This document shows, piece by piece, positions 18,813-27,826 of a DNA stretch of 47,225 bases. How positions within the stretch are numbered: the first letter of the stretch is position 1; each line of letters starts with the position of its first letter. The translations under genes and the position numbers were made by a program. A model generated the notes under the pieces. It did not search any database. It saw only the letters and a program-made list of their open reading frames with translations, and was not told where the DNA came from. The DNA is from Gammaproteobacteria bacterium (GTDB taxonomy: Bacteria; Pseudomonadota; Gammaproteobacteria; Pseudomonadales; Pseudohongiellaceae), in NCBI GenBank assembly GCA_026710425.1, contig JAPORB010000051.1, positions 1 through 47,225 of the forward strand, read 5' to 3'.

Positions 18813-20480
18813 TCAGGGAATCAATATTGTGTCTTTGGCGGTGCTGAGTTTATTGGGATAATCAAGTGTAAAATGCAAGCCCCGACTTTCCGCACGCCGC
18901 AGGGCGCAACGGATAATCAGCTCTGATACCAGTGCCAGATTACGTAATTCCAGATTGTCATTGGTCACTTTGTGCTGAATGTAATAGTCACGTACCTCTT
19001 CACGAATAAGACTAATGCGACTGCTGGCCCGTTGCAAACGTTTGGTGCTGCGCACAATCCCTACAAAGTCCCACATAAAACGACGAATTTCATCCCAGTC
19101 ATGTGAGACCAGAACCTCGTCATCGGATCCGGTGACTCTACTTTCGTCCCAGGCCGCAATATGATCAACCAGTGGTGTCTGTGACAGCCTGTTTTGGATG
19201 CTTTGTGCGGCACCAAAGGCAACCACGAAGCATTCCAGTAGCGAGTTGCTAGCCATGCGATTTGCACCATGCAGGCCGCTGAAGCTGGTTTCCCCAACGG
19301 CATACAAATTGTGAATGTCTGTTTCACCCTGTGTATTGGTGACTACCCCGCCACAGGTATAGTGTGCTGCCGGTACTACTGGGATTCGGTTGGTGGTGAT
19401 GTCAATGCCGAATCCGAGGCAACGCTGATAGATTGTGGGAAAATGCTCACGAATGAAGCTGGCGGGCTTATGGGTGATATTGAGGTATACGCAATCACAG
19501 CCCAGCCGTTTCATTTCATGGTCTATTGCCCGGGCCACGATATCCCGTGGTGCCAGTTCCCTTCGCTCATCAAAACGATCCATGAAAGGCTGGCCATCGG
19601 GTAATTCCAAAAGAGCACCTTCACCACGCAGAGCCTCGGTGATTAAAAATGACTTGGCATGGGGATGGAACAAACAGGTGGGATGAAACTGGTTAAACTC
19701 CATGTTGCCCACCCGACAACCAGCTCGCCATGCCATGGCAATGCCGTCACCGCTGGCTCCGTCTGGATTGGTAGTGTATAAATAGGTCTTGCTGGCCCCA
19801 CCAGTTGCCAATGCCACAAAACGAGCCCGGATTACCTCTACCTTGCCGGATTGTTGGTTCAATACATAGGCCCCAATGCATGTATTTTGCCCATTGGCCA
19901 CCGTCTTATCGGTTACCACGTCCACAGCCGTAAATCCAGCCAGCAATTGGATACTAGGATGTTCCTGGGCTCGCTGGTGCAGGGTTTCAAATACCGCTTT
20001 GCCAGTCGCATCGGTGGCATGGATAATGCGGCGGTGGCTGTGGCCGCCTTCTTGGGTCAAATGTAAGGAACTGAGCAGGCTGGAATCCGATTTTGCTGGC
20101 TTTTTTGCGTCAGTGGCCGTCGCGACTGATTGAGAGCCTTGCGGCCTGTTTCTGGTGGTAAAGGGGACACCTTGGGCAACCAACCAGCTTACAGCCTCGG
20201 CACTATGGGCCACGATATGCTCTACAACTGTCCGATGGCAGAGATCAACTCCGGCAATAAGAGTATCTTCTACATGGGATTCGATGCTGTCGCTGTCGTC
20301 GAGTACGGCAGCGATGCCGCCCTGGGCATAGAAAGTGGCCCCTTCCTTCAAGTCGCCCTTGCTGAGAACGGTGACTGAAGCAAAATCGGCGCAGCGAAGC
20401 GCAAGTGTTAGTCCGGCAGCACCGCTGCCTATGATCAGCAGGTCGGTGGCTCTGTACAATGCCTCCGAAGGATTTGACAT
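18813..20480 (-). CDS. nadB: L-aspartate oxidase
   Basis: [90 protein letters not shown]. Confidence 0.95.
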   Translation of the reverse strand: MSNPSEALYRATDLLIIGSGAAGLTLALRCADFASVTVLSKGDLKEGATFYAQGGIAAVLDDSDSIESHVEDTLIAGVDLCHRTVVEHIVAHSAEAVSWLVAQGVPFTTRNRPQGSQSVATATDAKKPAKSDSSLLSSLHLTQEGGHSHRRIIHATDATGKAVFETLHQRAQEHPSIQLLAGFTAVDVVTDKTVANGQNTCIGAYVLNQQSGKVEVIRARFVALATGGASKTYLYTTNPDGASGDGIAMAWRAGCRVGNMEFNQFHPTCLFHPHAKSFLITEALRGEGALLELPDGQPFMDRFDERRELAPRDIVARAIDHEMKRLGCDCVYLNITHKPASFIREHFPTIYQRCLGFGIDITTNRIPVVPAAHYTCGGVVTNTQGETDIHNLYAVGETSFSGLHGANRMASNSLLECFVVAFGAAQSIQNRLSQTPLVDHIAAWDESRVTGSDDEVLVSHDWDEIRRFMWDFVGIVRSTKRLQRASSRISLIREEVRDYYIQHKVTNDNLELRNLALVSELIIRCALRRAESRGLHFTLDYPNKLSTAKDTILIP

Positions 20481-20660
20481 GAGAAGTCTAACTCACTGAT
20501 AATAATAACGAAATTATACTATAGAGATATTTAAGTAAGCTGGCGGCAAGCGGCGTTACTGACAGCAGGTAAAATGGACCAGGGTCGCCTCTTAACTTTG
20601 AAGTATTTGGGCGTTGCCAGCGGCAACCTAACTAAAGTGCGATGATTTTAATGATTTTGA

Positions 20661-20687
20661 GAACTTTTGCATCCATAGATTGTCTAT
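20661..20687 (+). promoter_or_regulatory. putative sigma-E-type promoter upstream of rpoE
   Basis: GAACTT (20661-20666), 16-nt spacer, TCTAT (20683-20687); compare GAACTT-N16-TCTGA. Confidence 0.5.
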
Positions 20688-20809
20688 TAGGAAAGCAGAA
20701 ATGTTGGGAGCTGGCGAAATCCAGAACTATCCTATTAGTCTGCATTATAATTAATCAGCGACTGGCACAGGAACCCGGACCCAGGAAGCAGTGAAGGGAG
20801 TAGGGGCAA

Positions 20810-21379
20810 GTGTCGGATGCTACTGATCAACAACTCGTTGATAGAGTTCTGGCAGGTGATATAAATGCGTACAACCTGCTGGTGCTGCGTTATCAGCATC
20901 GTGTGGCTGCCCTGATAAGCCGTTTTATTCAGGATACTCAGGAAGTGGAGGATGTAAGTCAGGAATCGTTCATTAAGGCTTATCGGGCATTGCCACTTTT
21001 CCGCGGGGATAGTGCCTTTTACACATGGCTTTATCGGATTGCGGTGAACACGGCAAAGAATCATTTGGTTTCCCGCAGTCGTCGGCCACCAGTCAGCGAT
21101 TTGGATGCAGAGGAAGCTGAACATACCGAAATAGGTGGATTGCTCAGGGATATAGAAAGCCCGGAAAGTTTACTTGCGACAGCAAAGCTGAAGCAGGCCA
21201 TCAATGATGCGATACAGGAGTTGCCGGAAGATTTGAAAACAGCGTTTACCTTGCGCGAGTTTTCAGGACTCAGTTATGAGGACATCACTGAAGTTATGGA
21301 TTGCCCGGTTGGTACGGTGAGATCCAGGATCTTTCGTGCCAGAGAGGCTATTGACAAAAAGATTAGAGAGTTACTTTAG
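20810..21379 (+). CDS. rpoE: RNA polymerase sigma-E factor (RpoE/AlgU)
   Basis: DQQLVDRVLAGDINAYNLLVLRYQHRVAALISRF, DVSQESFIKAYRALPLFRGDSAFYTWLYRIAVNTAKNHLV; GTG start with GAAGGGAG upstream. Confidence 0.95.
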   Translation: MSDATDQQLVDRVLAGDINAYNLLVLRYQHRVAALISRFIQDTQEVEDVSQESFIKAYRALPLFRGDSAFYTWLYRIAVNTAKNHLVSRSRRPPVSDLDAEEAEHTEIGGLLRDIESPESLLATAKLKQAINDAIQELPEDLKTAFTLREFSGLSYEDITEVMDCPVGTVRSRIFRAREAIDKKIRELL

Positions 21380-21426
21380 TAAGGGTGAATTGGCAATTAT
21401 TGAGTGCCAAGTTAGGTTGATTTTCT

Positions 21427-21450
21427 TGTACCATCCATGTGGATGGTACA
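21427..21450 (+). other. intercistronic perfect hairpin between rpoE and rseA
   Basis: TGTACCATCC-ATGT-GGATGGTACA, 10/10 stem with tetraloop and no T-tract. Confidence 0.8.
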
Positions 21451-21466
21451 TTACAGAGTGGTTTCG

Positions 21467-22081
21467 ATGGATCAGATTATGAGTGACTTTGAAAATCAGG
21501 CTCTGTCTGCGATTATGGATGGTGAGACTGACGAGTTTGAGATGCGAAGGCTACTGAAGTCGATGCAAGATGACCCTGGGTTGGCAGCACGCTGGCAGCG
21601 CTACCATCTGGTGCAATCGGTGCTGCATGATCGTGGTATTCCTGTCAGCAGTGCTCTGGCCGAACGGATTGCTGCTGCGCTGGAGTCAGAACCTGCTCTG
21701 GGTGTCGAACGCAAACCCTCTGTGCAGTGGCGAATGCAGTTCACCCGTGTAGCTATTGCTGCTTGTGTTGCTATTGTGACAGTACTGATCCTGATGCCGA
21801 CTGAGCAGTCCACACCCAAAGCACCCGCTTTGGTACAGGAATCGGGTACCAACATAATTGGGGATACTTTAGAACCAAAAGCTGATATTGCCCCTCAGGA
21901 GGGCATTGCAGTGACCTTGGTCTCCGAGGGGCCGACTAGGCAAGTAGATCCTGCTGCACAGCAAAGACTTCAGGACTACATTGAGGCCATGCGCTTTGAT
22001 CCGGAAGAGCCAGTCCGCATAGAACATATTCAGGACTCACCCCTTTACCGACTGGTGAATGATTACCAAACCAAACCCTAA
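21467..22081 (+). CDS. rseA: sigma-E negative regulatory protein RseA/MucA
   Basis: LSAIMDGETDEFEMRRLLKSMQDDPGLAARWQRYHLVQSVL plus a single hydrophobic segment (VAIAACVAIVTVLILM); directly follows rpoE. Start at 21467 or 21479. Confidence 0.9.
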   Translation: MDQIMSDFENQALSAIMDGETDEFEMRRLLKSMQDDPGLAARWQRYHLVQSVLHDRGIPVSSALAERIAAALESEPALGVERKPSVQWRMQFTRVAIAACVAIVTVLILMPTEQSTPKAPALVQESGTNIIGDTLEPKADIAPQEGIAVTLVSEGPTRQVDPAAQQRLQDYIEAMRFDPEEPVRIEHIQDSPLYRLVNDYQTKP

Positions 22082-22205
22082 TTTATCACTCTGTATTTTC
22101 TGTTCTGTACGTCCAAGACCCTACTGAATTAATATGCTGGTTAACAGTTGACACCCTTCCAATACCTCATTCAAGTCTGACATCTTGTTTTAGTTCCTTA
22201 ATGTT

Positions 22206-22235
22206 GTGTTCCCCCACGCCTGTGAGGGTGTTTTC
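22206..22235 (+). terminator. hairpin after rseA, possible weak terminator
   Basis: GTGTTCCCCCACGCCTGTGAGGGTGTTTTC: CCC-C-CAC / GTG-A-GGG stem with one mismatch, followed by TGTTTTC. Confidence 0.45.
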
Positions 22236-23386
22236 AAACTTTGGTTTTAGGATTTCACCTGAAGATAATTTTTGGCCATTTTGCTTGGTTGAAAATTTTA
22301 TCAAAACCTAAGAATATGCCGAAAAATAGGTCATAATGGTATTTGGGGGTGGGTAATGTTCTTTCGAGGATGCCCTATGATCCAGATAAATCAAGGGCTG
22401 TAGAACAGCGCAACCCCCTCGGTGATAGTCTTTGCGCTTCTCGCACCCATTTCCAGACCTCCTCCTGCATCCTTCAGGAAGCCTTGTGAATCTTGCTAAA
22501 TTCATTTGTCCGGCCTTCGCTGTACATTATATCTACTACTTTAGCGTCGCCAGGATAAAGACGAAGCTATAGGTTTTTATTTGGCACTGAATCCCCGATG
22601 CCAAGGCGGGGAAGTAGTCATTGAATTAGATGGGAATCTATACATTCGCAAGATTCGCGATAGTCTCACGAGCCAGCTTTGCTGATGTAATTCCATGCGC
22701 TCCAGCGTGGGATGTGATCCGTTTCAGCATACGGGAGCCTGATGGCAAGTGATTTACGCAGTTCTGGCCGCTCTCCTGCGGCAACTATTTTCGCAGCGTG
22801 TGCCCTGATTGTCTGACATAGTATCGATTTCCGATTGAAAGTGAAAAAATGATGTGAGTTTATATTGTAAAGATATTGTAAACCCTGCAACACCTCCGAG
22901 GGATCTTTGTGGGTTTTTGGATAAAGTTTGCTATCAGCAATCGCCAGCTAGCCAAATTCGAGTTGCCGCTTGTTTACATTAGGCATAACTGATTTTCCTC
23001 GGAGATTCTTCAAAATGGGGCAGAATAAACGCGTTTTAATCAATCCGAATGAGAATCAGGAACTTTCCGATCTGAAATATATGAAATTTCATTTTTCAGT
23101 AATATAGCAACTGATCAGTGTTTCCAGACAGACATTATCTGGTCAGAGATCACAGTCCGTGATATTATAATTTAAAATAGGACTTATGCTTCTCAGATCG
23201 ACCTAAATTGATTACTGGAAGCTTGGGCGTCAATTGGTCACTTTACTCTGGCACTCGGGTGCAGTCATCCTGCTAGAGATGACAGTCACGAAACACCGGT
23301 GTGTCGTTGTTTGCATGCGGATTTTCGCAATGCCACGTCCAACGAGGGATTGATTGTGATGCGAGGAGACGCCGGGAGAATAAGAT

Positions 23387-24265
23387 ATGACTGACGATGA
23401 GTTGAAAGCATTGGTTGCCAATCTGGCCGTTTCACAGGATCGTACCGACAAAGAGTTACAATCATTGTTTGCCAAAATGGCGGTTGCGCAGGATCGTACT
23501 GATGCTCAGCTGGCGAAAGCCGATGCTCGGCAGGAGAAAGCCGATGCTCGGCAGAAGAAAGCCGATGCTCGGCAGGAGAAAGCCGATGCTCGGCAGAAGA
23601 AAGCCGATGCTCGGCAGGAGAAAGCCGATGCTCGGCAGAAGAAAGCCGATGCTCGGCAGGAGAAAGCCGATGCTCGGCAGAAGAAAGCCGATGCTCGGCA
23701 GGAGAAAATCGATGCTCGGCAGGAGAAAATCGATGCTCGGCAGGAGAAAGCCGATGCTCGGCAGAAGAAAATCGATGCTCAGCAGGCGAAAAACGATGCT
23801 CAGCTGGCGAAAACCATTGCTCAGATGGAAAGAACTAACAATAAGATCGATCGACTGGCGGAGATGTATGGCGGCGTGAGCAATAATCTGGGGTCAGTGG
23901 CAGAAGAGTTTTATTATAATAGCTTCAAAGCCAACCCGGTATTGGCCGGAAAGCGTTTCCTCGTCAATAAGAATATCACACGTTGTTCTGATGGATTGGA
24001 GGACGAGTTTGATCTGCTACTGGTGAATGGTAAGGAAGTGTTTGTCGTGGAGGTAAAGCACAAGGCGCACAAGAATGATCTGAATCGCTTGCTGAACAAG
24101 AAGGCGCACAACTTCCGGCAGTTGTTTCCCGAGTATGGCCACCTAGAGCAGCGGCTGGCACTGGCCGCTTTCCATTTTTCTGATGATCTGAAGAAATCAG
24201 CCCTGAAGCAGGGTGTGACTGTGCTACAACGCAAGGGGGACGTGGTCGAAACGCTGGTGGCCTGA
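23387..24265 (+). CDS. coiled-coil protein with C-terminal PD-(D/E)XK nuclease-like domain
   Basis: Heptads (KADARQE/KADARQK) followed by GSVAEEFYYNSF...LEDEFDLLLVNGKEVFVVEVKHKAHKNDLNRLL, with the D...ExK signature. Confidence 0.8.
   Translation: MTDDELKALVANLAVSQDRTDKELQSLFAKMAVAQDRTDAQLAKADARQEKADARQKKADARQEKADARQKKADARQEKADARQKKADARQEKADARQKKADARQEKIDARQEKIDARQEKADARQKKIDAQQAKNDAQLAKTIAQMERTNNKIDRLAEMYGGVSNNLGSVAEEFYYNSFKANPVLAGKRFLVNKNITRCSDGLEDEFDLLLVNGKEVFVVEVKHKAHKNDLNRLLNKKAHNFRQLFPEYGHLEQRLALAAFHFSDDLKKSALKQGVTVLQRKGDVVETLVA
23516..23809 (+). repeat. 21-bp tandem repeat (42-bp higher order), about 14 units, in-frame
   Basis: Units AAAGCCGATGCTCGGCAGGAG / AAAGCCGATGCTCGGCAGAAG alternate; divergent units (KIDARQE, KIDAQQA, KNDAQLA) at the 3' end. 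Confidence 0.97.
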
Positions 24266-24507
24266 CTAGCTGACCACTGCTGGAGTTGACGTTCCGTGCG
24301 CCGCAAACTATCCGCATTGAAAGCTTTTGATGAAATTTTCTAGCTGCTCTCATTATAAACCCCGTTTTTGCTCGAAGTGCAACACCCCTTAGGCCTTGAT
24401 AAGTTTGTTCTTTAACTTTTAAGGAAGTTTTTAATTTTTAGGGGTGGAGTTTCGAAAAGCCAGGTGATGTCAAACAATCTCTGTATTCAAGATATGGAGG
24501 ATTGTCT

Positions 24508-25170
24508 ATGCCAGAAAGCTACCACCACTTAGCCAAAAGAAAGATGCCAGACTTATGCACTAAAGAAAAATGGAAAACCGTTACGCGTTATCGCCAAGTA
24601 GCTTAGACGATTTGTGAGTACCATCTCACGAGAGATTCATCGAAACAGCGGTGAATGGGGCTATTGACATCAGCAGACCCAGAATAAAGCCGCTAATCGC
24701 AGGAGTTCTGCCCGTCAGTTCCCTGCAAGATGCCCCCGAGCTCTGGCAGATGGTTGAAGATCGTCTGAAAGTTGGCTGGAGTCCGGAGCAGATCTCGGGC
24801 AGATTCCGCCAAGAGGGTTTTGAGGTGGCGGTGCCTGTTTGGATATATCGATGTGTCCATGCATGAAGATCGGCAAGCGGGTGGTAGGCTGTATCAGTAC
24901 CTTCGTCGCAGTATGAAGCCGAACAGGAAGGTGGGGGCAAACACGCTGGACGTAGCCACATTCCGGGCCATGTTGACAGCTGATCGTCCCAAGATTGTTG
25001 AAGAGAAAAGCAGTTTGGGCGATTGAGAGCTTGATATGATTGTCGGCAAAGGTCACCAGGGGGCAGTGGTTTCTTCTGTGGATCGTTGTTCAAAGTACAC
25101 TTTCCTGGATCTGCTCAAGACCAAGACGGCTGATGAGTTGAGTGAGGTGTTGGTCAGGGGTGTCTGGTGT
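24508..25170 (+). pseudogene. IS30-family transposase, fragmented
   Basis: ESYHHLAKRK at 24508; frameshifted NGKPLRVIAK*LRRFVSTISREIHRNSGEWGY; APELWQMVEDRLKVGWSPEQISGRFRQEGF; then ...EKSSLGD*ELDMIVGKGHQGAVVSSVDRCSKYTFLDLLKTKTADEL. Multiple stops and frameshifts; C-terminus missing. Confidence 0.88.
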
Positions 25171-25210
25171 TCTTAACTTTGATTGAATCATCGATCCAAG
25201 GCATACAATA

Positions 25211-26068
25211 ATGTCGTCAAATTCTAGGATTTGGTCAGAGGATGAGGTCAGAGCCATAGTCGAGGACTATTTCGACATGCTCAAACTTGAACTCAGCTTA
25301 CAGAGCTACAATAAGGCAGATCGAAATCGCCGCTTAAGGGAACGGCTTGATGAGCGTTCTAGAGGTTCTGTCGAGTTTAAACACCAAAACATTAGTGCTG
25401 TTCTCGTGAAAATGGGTATTCCATATATCGAAGGCTATAAGCCCAAAGATAATTTCCAGAATGAATTGGCTAGAGCTGTTAGAGTTTACATTGAAAAAAA
25501 TCCAAAGATCAGACATGTGTTTCTATTAGATGCTGACCAAGTCCCTGTTGTTCCTGCAGTTGAAGATTGGTCTAGCGTTATTGTTGACCCACCAGAACCG
25601 TCGCCTCCGAATGTTGCAAATTTAGAACACCAGCAATTGATTTACATTCCTGGGGGAATCAATTATCTGGAAAGAGAGGCTCGTAACCAGAAACTTGGTG
25701 ATGCCGGAGAAGTATTCATCATGGAACTCGAACGCGAAAGGCTAATAAACGAGGGGTGTGAGCCTTTGGCTAAGCGCATTGAGCAAGTTTCTGTGACTCA
25801 AGGTTCCATGGCAGGCTTTGATATTCTTTCCTTTGAAAAAAACGGTCAAGAAAGATTCATTGAAGTCAAGACAACCAAGTATGGAATAAATACTCCCTGG
25901 TTCGTTAGCAGCAATGAGCTGTCTTGTTCCCATAAAAATAATAATAATTATTACCTATATCGCCTTTTCAACTTCAATAATAAAGAACGACCGCAGCTTT
26001 TCAAACTAAAAGGCAATTTACAGAACTCATGCAGGCTGGAACCCACGGAGTATCGGGCAAGGGTTTAG
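25211..26068 (+). CDS. DUF3883-like / PD-(D/E)XK-like protein
   Basis: NQKLGDAGEVFIMELERERLI...GSMAGFDILSFEKNGQERFIEVKTTKYG: D...ExK core typical of DUF3883 C-terminal domains. Confidence 0.8.
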   Translation: MSSNSRIWSEDEVRAIVEDYFDMLKLELSLQSYNKADRNRRLRERLDERSRGSVEFKHQNISAVLVKMGIPYIEGYKPKDNFQNELARAVRVYIEKNPKIRHVFLLDADQVPVVPAVEDWSSVIVDPPEPSPPNVANLEHQQLIYIPGGINYLEREARNQKLGDAGEVFIMELERERLINEGCEPLAKRIEQVSVTQGSMAGFDILSFEKNGQERFIEVKTTKYGINTPWFVSSNELSCSHKNNNNYYLYRLFNFNNKERPQLFKLKGNLQNSCRLEPTEYRARV

Positions 26069-26311
26069 ATTTACGCAGTACTTGACCCACATATAGGATA
26101 ATGCTTTGCATCAGCATATAGCCTGAGTAGTTGCCAAATACCCAGTTTTGAGTTCAATCTCTTCCCATGACTCTGTCTCGTAAGTTGATAGTGAGAATAC
26201 TGGTCTGATGTGCTATACTAAGATAGCATTAAAAGGTCCAATCCGACCAATTTAAACGTATTCTCTACGGTTGACTTCTGTCAGCTTACCCAAATGCCAA
26301 CAGGATTTGCT

Positions 26312-27757
26312 ATGAAACGGATTGATTTCGTTTGTTACGATTTTTTGCATTCTTATTTAGTCGGTCTGCTGCTGAGTGCAGTTGTTGTATTCATATGCTG
26401 GTTTCAGACCCCAAGTGTGACGGCCGCCGAGTTACCCGATTTTGCCATGCTTGTCGAGAAAAACCGGCCCAGTATCGTGGAAATCGCTACCACTCGCCAA
26501 GTAAGAAGCCGTGCCCCGGTCGCCGACGACCAAATTGAAGAACTGCTGCGTCGCATAAACCCAAGAGAGAGGCCGAACTTGCCCGATGAAGGGATGCCGG
26601 AACAACGACGCAGAGCTGCGGTGGGTTCCGGATTTATGATAACCGAAGATGGTTTTGTAATTACCAATAATCATGTCGTGGTAGGTGCCGATGAAATTCA
26701 GGTCACTCTGAATGACCGGCGCGTATTTGATGCTGAAGTGATTGGTCTCGACGAGCCGTCAGACCTGGCATTATTGAAGATTGAAGCCACCAACCTCCCG
26801 CATGTTGAATTCGGAGACTCCGATTCCTTGCGAGTAGGGGAATGGGTACTGGCTATTGGCTCGCCGTTCGGGCTTGAGTTTTCGGCAGCGGCCGGAATTG
26901 TCAGTGCCAAGGGCCGATCCATGCCAGGTCGCTCATCCTATAATTATATGTCTTTCATTCAGACCGATGTTGCCATCAATCAGGGCAATTCCGGAGGCCC
27001 GTTGTTCAATCTTGATGGCGAAGTCATCGGCATAAACTCCCAGATACTAAGTTCCACAGGTGGCTCCAACGGCATTTCCTTCTCTATACCCAGCAATGTG
27101 GCTACCAATGTCATAGGTCAGTTGCGCAATACCGGCGCAGTTGAGCGTGGTTTGCTTGGGGTGCGCATGCGGGAAGTTGACTATGCCCTTGCCGAAATCT
27201 TTGGCATGGATAGGCCGCGGGGTGCCTTCGTTGACGAGGTTCAGCCAGACAGTCCAGCGGATAATGGCGGCATACTGAATGAGGATATCATTCTTGAGTT
27301 TAATGGCCACGACATTGAGTACTTTACCGACCTGCCCTTTTATGTTGGGCAGTACCGTCCTGACACTAAGGCTGAGGTCTTAATCTACCGAAATGGTAAT
27401 CAGATTAACCGCACCGTGACCCTCGGTAGCTCGCCCACCAATATGGTAGCAGATTCCACACCCTTGGTGAGCCGTGATCGAATCAATCCCCTGGGCTTTC
27501 GCGTTTCAGAATTGAGCGAGGAAGCACGGCAGGTTTCCGGTCTTGAAGGCGTTCGCATTGCTGAGATTAATGCCGGACCAGGTCGGCAAGCCGGACTGAG
27601 AGAAGGTGACCTAATTGTCTCACTCAATCGCCAGCCGATTGACTCCACCAGGGAATTCGCCCGAGTTGCCGAGGCTCTGCCGGAGGTTGGCTTCGTACCG
27701 ATCAGGATTGTCAGGGAAGGTCAGGCAACAACACTGGCTCTGGAGTTAGTGCCCTGA
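26312..27757 (+). CDS. mucD: periplasmic serine protease DegP/MucD with PDZ domains
   Basis: GSGFMITEDGFVITNNHVV (His), SDLALLKI (Asp), QGNSGGPLFN (Ser), two C-terminal PDZ-like regions. Confidence 0.93.
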   Translation: MKRIDFVCYDFLHSYLVGLLLSAVVVFICWFQTPSVTAAELPDFAMLVEKNRPSIVEIATTRQVRSRAPVADDQIEELLRRINPRERPNLPDEGMPEQRRRAAVGSGFMITEDGFVITNNHVVVGADEIQVTLNDRRVFDAEVIGLDEPSDLALLKIEATNLPHVEFGDSDSLRVGEWVLAIGSPFGLEFSAAAGIVSAKGRSMPGRSSYNYMSFIQTDVAINQGNSGGPLFNLDGEVIGINSQILSSTGGSNGISFSIPSNVATNVIGQLRNTGAVERGLLGVRMREVDYALAEIFGMDRPRGAFVDEVQPDSPADNGGILNEDIILEFNGHDIEYFTDLPFYVGQYRPDTKAEVLIYRNGNQINRTVTLGSSPTNMVADSTPLVSRDRINPLGFRVSELSEEARQVSGLEGVRIAEINAGPGRQAGLREGDLIVSLNRQPIDSTREFARVAEALPEVGFVPIRIVREGQATTLALELVP

Positions 27758-27826
27758 GGGTGAAGCCTTGCCTGTGACGGGCTCGGCCACCTCTGCTGGT
27801 CGCAGTGTCGCCCTAAGTAGAGTCTT

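Noticed and set aside
22545-22686. Plus-strand frame RRQDKDEAIGFYLALNPRCQGGEVVIELDGNLYIRKIRDSLTSQLC* as an rseB remnant
   Set aside because: Protein-like, but does not match RseB/MucB motifs I know; too short to assign.
23415-23879. Plus-strand ORF of MLGRRKP repeats
   Set aside because: Alternative frame of the 21-bp repeat. Since the period is a multiple of three, every frame stays periodic and may stay open. The KADARQ frame continues into a recognisable nuclease-like domain.
24626-25093. Minus-strand ORFs across the IS30 region
   Set aside because: Antisense to the recognisable but broken IS30 transposase; no motif of their own.
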